A model generated the notes under the pieces. The model saw nothing but the letters and a program-made list of their open reading frames with translations. It had not been told where the DNA came from and did no database searches. Shown here piece by piece: positions 31,441-41,526 of a stretch of DNA of 64,000 bases. This DNA comes from Mesostigma viride (lineage: Eukaryota > Streptophyta > Mesostigmatophyceae > Mesostigmatales > Mesostigmataceae). The position numbers and the translations under genes were made by a program. The stretch is taken from NCBI GenBank assembly GCA_009746045.1, contig RPFO01000038.1, forward strand, positions 1,421,627 through 1,485,626. The letters are read 5' to 3'. How positions within the stretch are numbered: position 1 is the first letter of the stretch; each line of letters opens with the position of its first letter.

Positions 31441-33753
31441 ATGACCGAGCCTACCCCTCCGGCTGAGAGCCCGCTGCCGTCCCTGCCCCTACCGGACCCT
31501 GAGCTGTATTTCGAGGCCCTTCCGGGCCGTTGGGTGTCGCGATCATGTTACCGGGGTGGCGTTGTGCAGCCGGCCCTTCAGGCCCAACATGCGAGCTTAG
31601 TCAGGGCGGCCCTCTTCGGGGTCACGTGGTATGGTCCTTCCCCTGATGAGCCGCACCAGCTTGTCCTGCACGGTTTCGATGATGCCGGACACTGTTTGTT
31701 GGGGTGTGGTTCCAGCTGTCCCGCCTTGGGGCAGATAGATGCGGTTCTCCGGTGTTGCCGTGTGTTCTCCTACCTCTCCACTCCTGTGGGCCGTACCTGC
31801 CTACGGGAGGTGTTCCCGTGGCTTCCAGCTGAGGGTGATGCTGAGGTAGACGAGAACCCCTGCGACCTTTTACGGGCCGTAGAGTTCATGGAGATAGCTG
31901 ATCAGTCGGCGGGACTAGCGGTTAGTGGTCCTACCCCTTCGGGCGCCCCAGCTGAGGTACATTATACTCCAGATTATTCTGCCTCGAGCGCTGCGTCCGC
32001 CTCCTCGGTGTCTGTCCCTCCCTCTCCGGTCCCGTCGTCCCCTCGGTCGACCCGGGATGTCGCAGTGGAGCCTACCCCTTCGGGTTTGCCTGATCCTCTT
32101 TCGGCGACGGTCTCGGCTATGCAGGCTCAGATCCAGTCTTTGACCACGGCGTTTGGGGCCTTCCTTGCGGCCCAGGCGCAGGTCCCGGCCACGCCGGCTG
32201 GATCCGCGCCCCCTACCCCTTCTGTCGCCCCGGCGACTACGGCTTCGCCCGCGCCCCCGCCTGCGCCCGCGGTCGCTGTGGTTCCGGCGGCTCCTGCGAC
32301 TCCTGCTGCCTCTGCGCCTGTCACCGCTCTACCTGCGCCTACGCGGGAGTCTCCTGCCCCTGTTAGCTCGCCCTCCGTCGCTGCTTCCGAGCCTCCTCCC
32401 GCTCAGGCGCAGACGTCGCGGGGTTTCTTTGGCGATACTAGCGGCCTTCCCAGACTTTGGGAGGGTGGTCCTCCGCAGAGGATTCCGGTTCCTGACTGGG
32501 GCCTGGATGGTAGTCAATCTTATGCAGGACTGCCTGTCCCTACGGGCCCCATTTTCAACATGTGGCCTGAGGGTGCACCGGCAACGGAGACCGGCGCGCC
32601 TGTGTCGTTGGTGGGTCCGTCACGGCCCTCTCTGGCTTCAGGTCCGGCGCGACCTCCTGTTTTACCAGTGCCCCCTGCGTCGGTGTCGGCTCCTGCCCCT
32701 GCGTCAGCCCCTGCTCCGGTCCCTCCTCCTTCGGCCTCGCGGTCTTCGGCCGCGGTTGTTCGGTCCACCGGTCAGGATCCTCGCGCCACCCGCGCTGCCG
32801 ATTCCCTCAGGGAGTTGTCCCAGGGTGATCGGGACAGGGCTCCTTCTGTGGTGCACGCGACGCCGGAGTCGCGTGACACGCCCATTCCGGGGTATGGTAT
32901 GTCCGCACTCGCCTGCCGACAGTGTGACCTGCCGCGCGCCTCTGCTGAGCTTGCCATCTCTCCCATGTCCTATGGGTTCTCCCAGGTGTGTCGGGCGCCC
33001 CGGGATCGTGGCCTACCCATTGAGACTGATCGGCCTCCGTTCGACATGGTTATCTTAGCTGATCCGGTGTTCGAGGGTGAGATCCTGGTCCGGCGCGTCC
33101 TGTATCGCTGGGCGAGGCGCCACAACGACTTGGACACCTACGGTGGGTTTCAGTGGGCTTACCCTCCCCCTCTGGGCATTATGGCTTCGGATGCCCTTAC
33201 AGTAGAGTTTCCTGCGGTGCCGGGTGCGGCGTACACTACGGTCCTCCAGCCCATCCTTGAGTGGGATGCCCGCCGCCCGGCGCCTATCCCGGGCCAGGGT
33301 CTAGACTCCCGCGGTCACCCTCCTCCTCGTGCCAGCGACTACCTAGAGACATTCGGGTCGCGACAGTGTGTTCGTCGGTGGCGCTCCCGCGAGGTTCGGC
33401 ACATCCGGTTGTGGCCGTCCAACGTGGAGCCCCTGGTGGACCTGTTCTTCCCGACGGGTCTGCGCCCTCGGATTCGGTATCATTGCCTCCTCCTGCGGGC
33501 CCTTTGCCTGATCGCGGTAGAGCCTTTCCTTCGCCTCTTTGCCTGTGGCTTTCTGGACTGGGCCCGTGGCCAGGTCGTCCTCACGCAGCATAGGTATTAC
33601 TGGGCCTTCCTGGGCCTCTTTCCTGACGGCGTGTGGGCCGATGTTTTCCTCACTGTAGATAGGCATGACAATGTTGAGGATGTGGCTCACTACCAGGCCT
33701 ACCTGGAGGTCCTGCTGGCCTCTCGTGGCACTTACCAGACGGATGGCCACTAG
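31441..33753 (+). CDS. GC-rich accessory ORF3 of element A, 770 aa, env position
   Basis: The frame starts MTEPTPPAESPLPS, 76 bases after the pol stop, and runs 771 codons including the stop. Residues 1-160 form a globular-looking N-terminal region (LYFEALPGRWVSR, then ALFGVTWYGPSP and LLGCGSSCPALGQIDAVLRC). Residues ~165-370 are Ala/Pro/Ser-rich, with AMQAQIQSLTTAFGAFLAAQ as a possible short helix. Residues ~375-770 are a conserved region with GGPPQRIPVPDW, ACRQCDLPRASAELAISPMS and a hydrophobic patch (LLLRALCLIAVEPFLRLFA). No signal peptide or classic envelope layout is visible, so I do not call it env. Its base composition is far more GC-rich than gag-pol of the same element. It is also open in element B. 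Family unknown to me. Confidence 0.72.
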   Translation: MTEPTPPAESPLPSLPLPDPELYFEALPGRWVSRSCYRGGVVQPALQAQHASLVRAALFGVTWYGPSPDEPHQLVLHGFDDAGHCLLGCGSSCPALGQIDAVLRCCRVFSYLSTPVGRTCLREVFPWLPAEGDAEVDENPCDLLRAVEFMEIADQSAGLAVSGPTPSGAPAEVHYTPDYSASSAASASSVSVPPSPVPSSPRSTRDVAVEPTPSGLPDPLSATVSAMQAQIQSLTTAFGAFLAAQAQVPATPAGSAPPTPSVAPATTASPAPPPAPAVAVVPAAPATPAASAPVTALPAPTRESPAPVSSPSVAASEPPPAQAQTSRGFFGDTSGLPRLWEGGPPQRIPVPDWGLDGSQSYAGLPVPTGPIFNMWPEGAPATETGAPVSLVGPSRPSLASGPARPPVLPVPPASVSAPAPASAPAPVPPPSASRSSAAVVRSTGQDPRATRAADSLRELSQGDRDRAPSVVHATPESRDTPIPGYGMSALACRQCDLPRASAELAISPMSYGFSQVCRAPRDRGLPIETDRPPFDMVILADPVFEGEILVRRVLYRWARRHNDLDTYGGFQWAYPPPLGIMASDALTVEFPAVPGAAYTTVLQPILEWDARRPAPIPGQGLDSRGHPPPRASDYLETFGSRQCVRRWRSREVRHIRLWPSNVEPLVDLFFPTGLRPRIRYHCLLLRALCLIAVEPFLRLFACGFLDWARGQVVLTQHRYYWAFLGLFPDGVWADVFLTVDRHDNVEDVAHYQAYLEVLLASRGTYQTDGH

Positions 33754-34130
33754 ATAGAGGGCCTTAGGCCCGACCTGAGGGTGTTGTCCCTCCGGTATGT
33801 AGAGTCGCCCTCATATTCTGGCCAGTTGGTTGGCTGTTCTTGGTCCTTAGCGCTGATGTGTTTACTCTGTGTGTCCTGCCCAGTGCCGTCCCCCCCGGCC
33901 AGGACTCCGTTCCAGGCAGTTAGGGGAACCTACCACCAGGCTTGGTGCTGGCTAACCCTACACCACCCGGCGTGGTGGTGGAGACCGTGTGAACTATTGG
34001 TGCTTTGTATCTGGGATGGTCTATCGATTGTGTTGGTGTGTGCTGGGTGCGTTAGGATTATTTTCCTACCCCTCTGGTTCCCTCCTCTCTGCGTAGGGAG
34101 AGGGCTCCCTACCTTTTGTGGGGGGGGAGG
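33754..34130 (+). other. 3' non-coding region and polypurine tract of element A
   Basis: Between ORF3 and the 3' LTR. It contains CACCAGGCTTGGTG and CACCACCCGGCGTGGTGGTG inverted repeats near 33935-33983. It ends in a purine tract (TGGGGGGGGAGG, about 34119-34130) directly before the TG of the LTR, as expected for plus-strand priming. The same layout is seen in element B at 23145-23516. Confidence 0.7.
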
Positions 34131-34702
34131 TGTTACGTCGCGTAACAATTCGTTGTAGTTACGGACGTTAATTAGGTCCTTGGCCTCGGTTGTTCCTAGG
34201 TTACGTGCAGTTCTAGTTTGGACATGATTGTCCCCGTAACAGTACTGTGGTATAGTGGGTGCCTTTGGGCGCCGCGCCGCGTACTATATTAGTGATCCTT
34301 ATCCTTTTGTAGAATGTAGTGGACAGGCGTGCATCTGTGCACCTGCTTGTGTTTCTGTGTTTCTGCAGGCGAGGGCCAGTTCGGCCCGAGCCTGTTGGAC
34401 CGTTGGTGACCATTTATGCACGTTCCACTCCTTGTGTGGTCACTCGGCGTGTGTTAAGTGAATTGACACATTTAGGCTTGGGTCACGGCAGTGTAGTTGT
34501 GTTTCCTTCCTCTATTCCTGGAGTAAACGGGTTTTGGTAAATGGTTGTATGGCGTATTATAGCAACACCTACGTTAATGCATTGAGATCAGCTCCGTCAC
34601 GTTCGTCTTTCGCCAGAGGGTTAAGTAGAGGAGGCCTGACCAGTTTAGGTAGTATCAGGCCCATTAGAGGTAGAGGTGGAGGTAGATATCCGCGGCGTAA
34701 CA
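34131..34702 (+). repeat. 3' LTR of element A
   Basis: 572 bases, same ends as the 5' LTR, followed by the TSD GCAGC. After the TSD the sequence resumes ORF3 of element B on the minus strand. Confidence 0.94.
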
Positions 34703-34707
34703 GCAGC

Positions 34708-35478
34708 CACCACAGACACACCTGGCGTGGCCGGAGTCTGCGCTTGGGCCGCCATGAAGGCCCCGAACGCCGTGGTCAGGGACTGGATCTGAGCCTGCAT
34801 AGCCAAGACCGTCGCCGACAGAGGATCAGGCAAACCCGAAGGGGTAGGCTCCACTGCAACACACCGGGTCGACCGAGGTGACGACGGGACCGGAGAGGGA
34901 GGAGCAGACGCCGAGGAGGCGGACGCAGCGCTCGAGGCAGAATAATCTGGAGTATAATGTAACTCGGATGGGGCGCCCGTAGGGGCAGGACCACCAAATG
35001 CTAATCCCATCGACTGATCAGCTATCTCCATGAATTCTACGGCCCGCAGAAGGTCGCAGGGGTTCTCATCTATCTCAGCCTCACCCTCAGCCGGAAGCCA
35101 GGGGAACACCTCCCGTAGGCAGGCGCGGCCCACAGGGGTAGAAAGGTAGGAGAACACACGGGAGCACTGGAGAACCGCATCTATCTGTCCCAAGGCTGGA
35201 CAGCGGGAACCACACCCTAACAAACAGTGCCCGGCATCGTCGAACCCGTGCAAAACAAGCTGATGCGGCTCGACAGGGGAAGGACCGTACCACGTGACCC
35301 CAAAGAGGGCCGCCCTGACTAAACTCGCATGTTGGGCCTGAAGGGCCGGCTGCACAACGCCACCCGGATAACTGGACCGCGACACCCAGCGGCCCGGAAG
35401 GGCCTCGAAATACAGCTCAGGGTCCGGTAGGGGCGGGGACGGCAGCGGGCTCTCAGCCGGAGGGGTAGGCTCTGACAT
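34708..35478 (-). CDS. GC-rich ORF3 of element B, N-terminal part
   Basis: Starts MSEPTPPAESPLPS at 35478 and is open for 257 codons to the insertion of element A. It continues in frame at 25055. It closely matches residues 1-~255 of the element A ORF3, including LYFEALPGRWVSR and AMQAQIQSLTTAFGAFMAAQ. The start lies about 75 bases after the pol stop of element B (35554-35556), the same spacing as in A. Confidence 0.75.
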
Positions 35479-35553
35479 GACGGCTGCGGAGGGGGGGGAC
35501 AACCAACCACCCGTCGACAGCAGACATAATATAAGAGAGGAGAAGGTCTACTG

Positions 35554-38500
35554 CTAGAGCTTGTGCAGGGTTTTATATTCCTGCAGCAGGCGACTACACC
35601 CATCTAGCTCACTCTCCGTATACCAGACCTTATCTACTTCACTACGAGCATACATCCACTTCACTTTATACTGACGCTGGGTACCGCGGCCCTTTTTGAT
35701 ATCTCTATGGGCCACGATGCTTTCTACTTCGTCTTCTACTTCCCCAGTGTCAGGGTTATGCTCTAAAGGGGCAGGCGCTAGCTCTCTACCAGCGAACGTA
35801 CTAGGGTGGTACAGTTTAAGCTGGCTCCTATGGAAGGTGTTTGAATGTGTCTGCCAAGAGGTAGGGATATCGACTTTATATAGAAATTTCCTACTCTAGA
35901 CAAAACATGGAAGGGTCCTAAGAAGGCGGGCCTAAGTTTGACCTTAAGTTCTGCTTCAAACTTATGAGCAAAACGGCCAACACGGGGGCCTTCTACTAAT
36001 ACTAGATCTCCTATTTCTATCTCAGGTGCTCTTCTATCTAAGGAGGCACGCAACCTAGCAAGGTACTTAGACTGAGCTTTTTGGTACCCTGAGATCGCGT
36101 GGTCATGAGCAGTTTTCATTCTATCTAGTAAGGACTGTACACCTTCTACAGTATCTCGGGACACATCATCCTTGTCCCGTAGAGGACTAGCTAAGAGAGA
36201 GGTAGGGGTAAGAGGCTGTCTACCAGTATCTAAGAAGAAGGGCGTATATCCATGCGCAGCTTGGGGACAATTGTTGAGGGAGAACTCTACCAAACATAAA
36301 TAATCCTCCCAATCACTACCCGAGCCATTAACATAGTGCCTAAGCGCTTCTTCTACTACCCTATTAAGACGCTCTACTAAATGAGAGGAGGAGGAGTGGT
36401 AGGCAGTACCGTAGGTAACCTTGGTACCGATGGCAGCGAAAAACTGCTGCCAAAAATCTGAGGTAAATAATTTATCCTTATCACTAATAAACTGCCTACT
36501 CAAACCATGATATCTGTATACATTATTGAGGTATAGGCGTGCGCAATCACGTGCTGTGAGTTCTAAAGGACACGGCACAAGATGGCACATACGAGTAAAA
36601 CGATCTATGAACACAAGGATTTGGGCATTGCCCCTATCATTCTTTCTAAAAGGTCCTACAAAATCCATCATGATAGAATCCCACGGCATGATGGGGTCAG
36701 GCAAGGTCCTAGGTTCTGCTATCTGTCCTACATTATTGGGTTTCATCTCCTGGCAAGATTGACAAGTTCTAACATACTCATCTACATCCTTATAAAGGGA
36801 AGGCCAGTAATAAGAGCGGGCTACTAGGTCCCGTACCCGTTTACCACCCTGATGAGCAGCTAAGTCATGCAACTCAAAGAGCAAGGAGGAGCGACAGATA
36901 GGAGGGACATACAGGCGCCATTGAGGGGGAGAATCTGCTATCTGCACATATAAAAACCCACCTACAAATTTACAAGGGTGCTTGCCTAATTGTTGGGGAT
37001 GTGCAGCAATGGCAGCTAATGCTTCCGGCTCAGTGGCCGTAAATCTACTAATAAGGCGTTCAAGATCAGAGGTAGGCATCGCTACAGAGGTATCCAGAAC
37101 AGGTTTAAAGAGATCTCCTACCGCCTTGCCAAAGAGAAGGGGAGGTCCTAGAGGGACTACGTTTTCATAAGACTTTCCTGACCTAGTCGCTATATGGCTA
37201 AGCGGTATAGAAATTTTATTTTTCCCCTCCCCCCCACCGAGGCCACGGGAAGGGCCTCACACGGGAGAGAGAGTCCTACGTGAGAAAGGAGATCAGGCAT
37301 GCGAACAGCTGTATGAAAGAGGTAGGCATAGGATTCATCATCAGGTAGTTCACCATAAGGGGTTACACCCATAGTAGTAGGAACTAGAGTAGTATTGAGA
37401 ACATCAAGGTCCTCGAAAAAGGAGTAGTCTGCACGACGAGAGAGTGCATCTGGTACTATGTTATCTACACCCTTGACATACTGAAGTTTAAAAGGGGAAA
37501 ACTGTGCTAAAAATTCCATCCAGCGCGCTTGCCGAGGGGTAAGGTTGGGTTGGGAGAGAAGATGGGTAAGGGGACGGTGATCCGTTTGGATAACTAACCT
37601 ATAAGGATCTAGCTCACAGGGTTCATTCAGGCAGACATCAAATTGAGCACCTTTAAGAAAGTGCTGCCACGCGTGGCAACAATACACCACCGCTAAGAGT
37701 TCCTGCTGGTGTACGGGATAGTTACGCTCCGCAGGGAGCATTGTCCTAGAGATATACTCAATTGGCTGTAAGCCCTGACCCTGATCCTGGAGAAGGACGC
37801 CACCTATAGCTACCTTACTAGCATCTGTAGCCACAACAAAGGGTTTAGTAGTATCCGGTAGGATGAGTACAGGAGGGGAAAGGAGTAGGGATTTTAGGCA
37901 CTGAAAAGCCGACTGACATTCACTACTCCAAACAAAGGGGATATCCTTCTTTAATAAATGATTAATAGGGGCTGCTATAGTTGCGAAACGCGGGATAAAA
38001 CGCCTATAGTAAGAAGCAATTCCTAGAAAACTACGTACACCTTTAACGTCGGTAGGGTAGGCCATTCCTGAATTGACTTAGTTTTATCCGGGTCGGTAGC
38101 GACCCCGGCATCTGACAGAACGTGCCCTAAAAATGGGACACTCCTACCCGAACGAACTTTAGCACGGCGCGCCCACAAAGAATTTTCAGCCATTATTTCT
38201 AATACTTTCTTTAAATCACGTAGGTGCGTTTCAAAATCAGGAGAGTAAATAAGAATATCATCTAAGTAAGCTTGAGCACAAGAACGGTCATGCTCAGATA
38301 AAGAAACAGAGGAGAAGGAAGGATCCTTTAAATCAGAGGACACCTGAGGAAGGTGAGAATTTCCCATAACAGGTCTAAGCACTTCATTCATTAACATTTG
38401 AAAAGAGGCAGGCGAGTTACAGAGTCCCATAGCCGCTACTCTAAACTGGTAATGACCAAAAGGGGTAGCAAAGGCGGTTTTATGGCAATCCTCAGGAGCT

Positions 38501-39580
38501 ATCCGCAACTGCCAAAAACCATCCGCACAATCCAGTACTGTGAAACAAGTGGAACCTTTAACCTTATTAAATATATCATCAATACGAGGTAGAGGGTATT
38601 TAGACTTCACAGTAATATCATTCAACTTCCTATAATCAGTAACTAGGCGAAACTTGCCATTTGGCTTAGGAACTAACAGGACACCAGCTGAGTAGGGAGA
38701 GTTACTAGGCTCTATCAATCCTGCTTCTAATAATGACACTAAAATCTGTTTTAGTTCCTTTAACTCGGTAGGGCCCATTCTATACATCGGAGAGTGCGTA
38801 GGAACTGCACCGTCCTTGATAACTACACGGTGTAAAACAGAACGAGGAGGAGGATAAGAAGGAGTCTTTTCTTCAAAAACTTTTGAGGAATCTATCACAG
38901 CCATGTATCTTACTATTTCATTTTCAGTAAATCCCACTCCTATTGTATCCACTGTGTTTATATCTATATCCACACTATTATTAGTGATAGGTATCTCCTG
39001 TACTTCTAACTGAAGGAACATACATAATAAATATCCATATTCCTTTAGTTCAGAACGCAACTCATCATTGGACATTAATACTTCAGGTATAGGTCTTACA
39101 GGAGGATCAACAGGTGTAGGAGGAGTAATATCTACCAAGGATAAATTTTCCAATCTATAATGACGTTCCGGTACCCAGTAAGAGCTATCTGGAAACCAAA
39201 TGACCATGGTATCATAATTAATAGTAATCTTATTATCCTGGTGCCAATCTAATCCTAGTAATACATCAGCGGTAGTGATAGGGCCTATAGTGGCCGTCAG
39301 GTTGACAGTACGTCCTTGTATAACCATGGGAAGGGACACCGTACCCGGGGAATGACTGGTGCGACCATCAGCATAATGAACAGTGACGGGTTTGGTGTGA
39401 GGGGTAGGGACTAGTCCTAAACGCCTAACTAGGGCCTCGCTCACAAAGGAGCTAGCCGCACCGCTATCTACCAACACAGAGACATTCAAGAGTTCATCAG
39501 CATGCAAGAAGGGTCTACAACAGTGTGAGGGACGGTTAAACCACCATTCAAGAACATAAGAGGACGCACACGTAGTGGTA
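35554..39580 (-). pseudogene. Protease-RT-RNase H-integrase region of element B, frameshifted
   Basis: The frame opens near 39577 and contains the aspartic protease motif VLVDSGAASSFV (about 39480-39445), then a linker and RT. One-base shifts break it near 38060 (after SIQEWPT), near 37225 (a G run, 7 instead of 8 in A) and near 35885 (before the end of integrase). The separate pieces otherwise match element A pol almost residue for residue, including YLDDILIYS and the DDE residues. The chromodomain-like end follows in another frame down to the stop at 35554-35556. This copy supplies the protease and linker that A lacks. Confidence 0.88.
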
Positions 39581-39682
39581 GGGAAGATTCAGCTCCTACA
39601 GAGGTTATAAAAACAGGCAGGCAAAAATTTTTATCTGGGGTACTATCTAAGGACCTGTCCAGGTTACCCCCGGCTGACAGGC

Positions 39683-41409
39683 CTACTGTTCCCCCTCCCC
39701 CCCCAAATCCATAGGAACTAACCCCGAAGAAGACCCTGGCGAAAAAGCCACTGCTGGAGGGTCACGAGGGAGCGAAGAGGGTGCGGGAGCCTGATTATCA
39801 TAGGGGAACCCTGGGGGTCCTGCCTGCACAGCATTCAGCCTACTAGGGGTAGCTGAGGGAATGCGTCCTGAAGTAGGACGAATAGGAGCACGCTGAGGGG
39901 TACGAGGAGGGCGAGCGTCGGGATGAGGGGGAGCACCCGAAAGGAACTTGGGGCACTCACGTTTAAGATGACCTACTTCCTTACAATGATAGCATGTGAT
40001 ATGAGAGACATCAAGGGCTGAAAGGTCAGTAACACAGATATCTAATTCTTCTACATAGGAGTTCTCCTCCTCAGGGGTAAGGATAATATTATTAATACGG
40101 GAACGGGTAGGAAGAGAAGGGGTGGTGAAGAAATCTGCTACACGCAAGAGATGCTGGCGCACATGCTTGAGGGGCAGATCAGTAAAACGGTAGGCAGAGA
40201 ACTGGCGCTTGACTTCACGTAATAAGGGTCTACTGAGGCCTTGGAGGAAGCGAGCACGTACTTCTGCACCCGACAAATCCCTAATTCGTACCATCTGAGC
40301 ATCAAACTCTTTCATATACTCCTTAAATGATTTAGTACCCTGCTGCAAGGTACCAAAGGCTAATCTATCCTGCCAATCTGAATCAGGAGGGACTAAATGG
40401 TTCTCTAAACGCTTAAACAATTCTGCTACAGAGTTAGGGTAGGCATGAGAGGCCAAAGACTCACACTGAATGAGGTTAGCAAGCTCAGGAGTAATGCAGG
40501 TTGTAAGATAGTGAGGAACTAATACAGCATCAGAGACGCCATCTATTATGATTCTGCCACGACTCTGTGTTCTGGGTAAGCAACATAATAAAGGTGAAAA
40601 ACTGTTGAGGGGTAGACTTGACATCCAGCTTGGGAAGGTTAGCAAAGAGGGGAAGAGCAGGGGCTTAGGGGGATTAGAAGAGTCAGTTTTTCCCATAGGG
40701 CCACTATCTTCCACTGCTACATAAGCGGGATAGAAGGAAGGAAGAGGAAAAGTCTTGGGTAGGGGTCTAGAAGGGGCCACCGTTTCAGGCTGGTGCCCAT
40801 AAGAAAAGGGGACAGTATATTGCTCACGAAGAGAGGAGTAGGCAAAATGATCATAATTTCTATCATCTAGGGGCATGGTGCTGAAATCACTGTTAACTTC
40901 TAAATCAGCCACACGGGTAGGGACCTGGGCTGCCTCATAGGCCGTCTCAGGGTAGGACCAGGAAGCAGGTGGGTAAAAGGGAACTGCACTAGGGCGCCCA
41001 GAAGGGCCGACAGGGGCAGAGGCACGACCCGTGTTAAAGCAGGCATGGAAGGCACAGGGTGGGAAGGAGGCCTAGCAACATTGTTAGTTAGTGAGGACCT
41101 GCTGGGGGTTGAGCCAAGGTTGCAGGAGGGGCAGGGGCCTGGTTCAGGTAAGGGAAGGGTCATCACTAAATCTGACTTGCATACGTTGTTCATAGGTAGG
41201 AGGGGTAAGTGAGGGACGACGGCGACCACCAGCAACAGGAGAAGGAGGTGAGGTACGAAGATTACCTTGAGGAGTGAGATGGTGTACCGTTTCAAGGAGT
41301 CCCGTCGGTTACCACGATTGTTGTTATTGTTAATATTATTATTATTAGTATTATTCATAGTAGGAGTATTGGTAGGTATAGGCGACATGTTACCACCCAC
41401 TGGATCCAT
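39683..41409 (-). pseudogene. Gag of element B with zinc knuckle, one frameshift
   Basis: The start MDPVGG at 41409 is followed by Asn-rich sequence. A missing G near 41306 (CTCCTTGAAACGG against CTCCTTGGAAACGG in A) shifts the frame. The main part is open again from 40912 to 39683. This part includes the capsid-like region and a CCHC zinc knuckle (CYHCKEVGHLKREC, about 39990-39945), which binds RNA in gag proteins. The frame ends at a G-run (GGATTTGGGGGGGGAGGGGG), where pol could be reached by slippage; that is inference. Confidence 0.82.
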
Positions 41410-41526
41410 TTTTAATTAAATAAATGATTAGAAATCTAACTGAAAGCAACAAGGATAAAGGACAAGGCCTAATTTAAGGCAAGGAAAGAAAAGAAAAAGC
41501 TTTTAATGGCTTAAAAGCTTTTTTTT

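Larger units (their letters stand above)
25051..34707 (+). mobile_element. LTR retrotransposon A, nested in ORF3 of element B
   Basis: LTRs at 25056-25626 and 34131-34702 are flanked by the TSD GCAGC (25051-25055 and 34703-34707). Total length is 9647 bases. The LTRs differ by one substitution (GTAAATTAGG/GTTAATTAGG) and one base of length (CAACACTACG/CAACACCTACG), so the insertion is recent. A belongs to the same family as B but to a different LTR subfamily: the bases around the PBS match, while the LTR middle is clearly diverged. Gene order is LTR, viroplasmin-like ORF, gag (truncated), pol without protease, GC-rich ORF3, purine tract, LTR. Confidence 0.95.

Noticed and set aside
31441-33753. 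Calling ORF3 an envelope gene
   Set aside because: Position fits env, but no signal peptide, furin-like site or clear transmembrane anchor is visible, so only an unknown accessory ORF is claimed.
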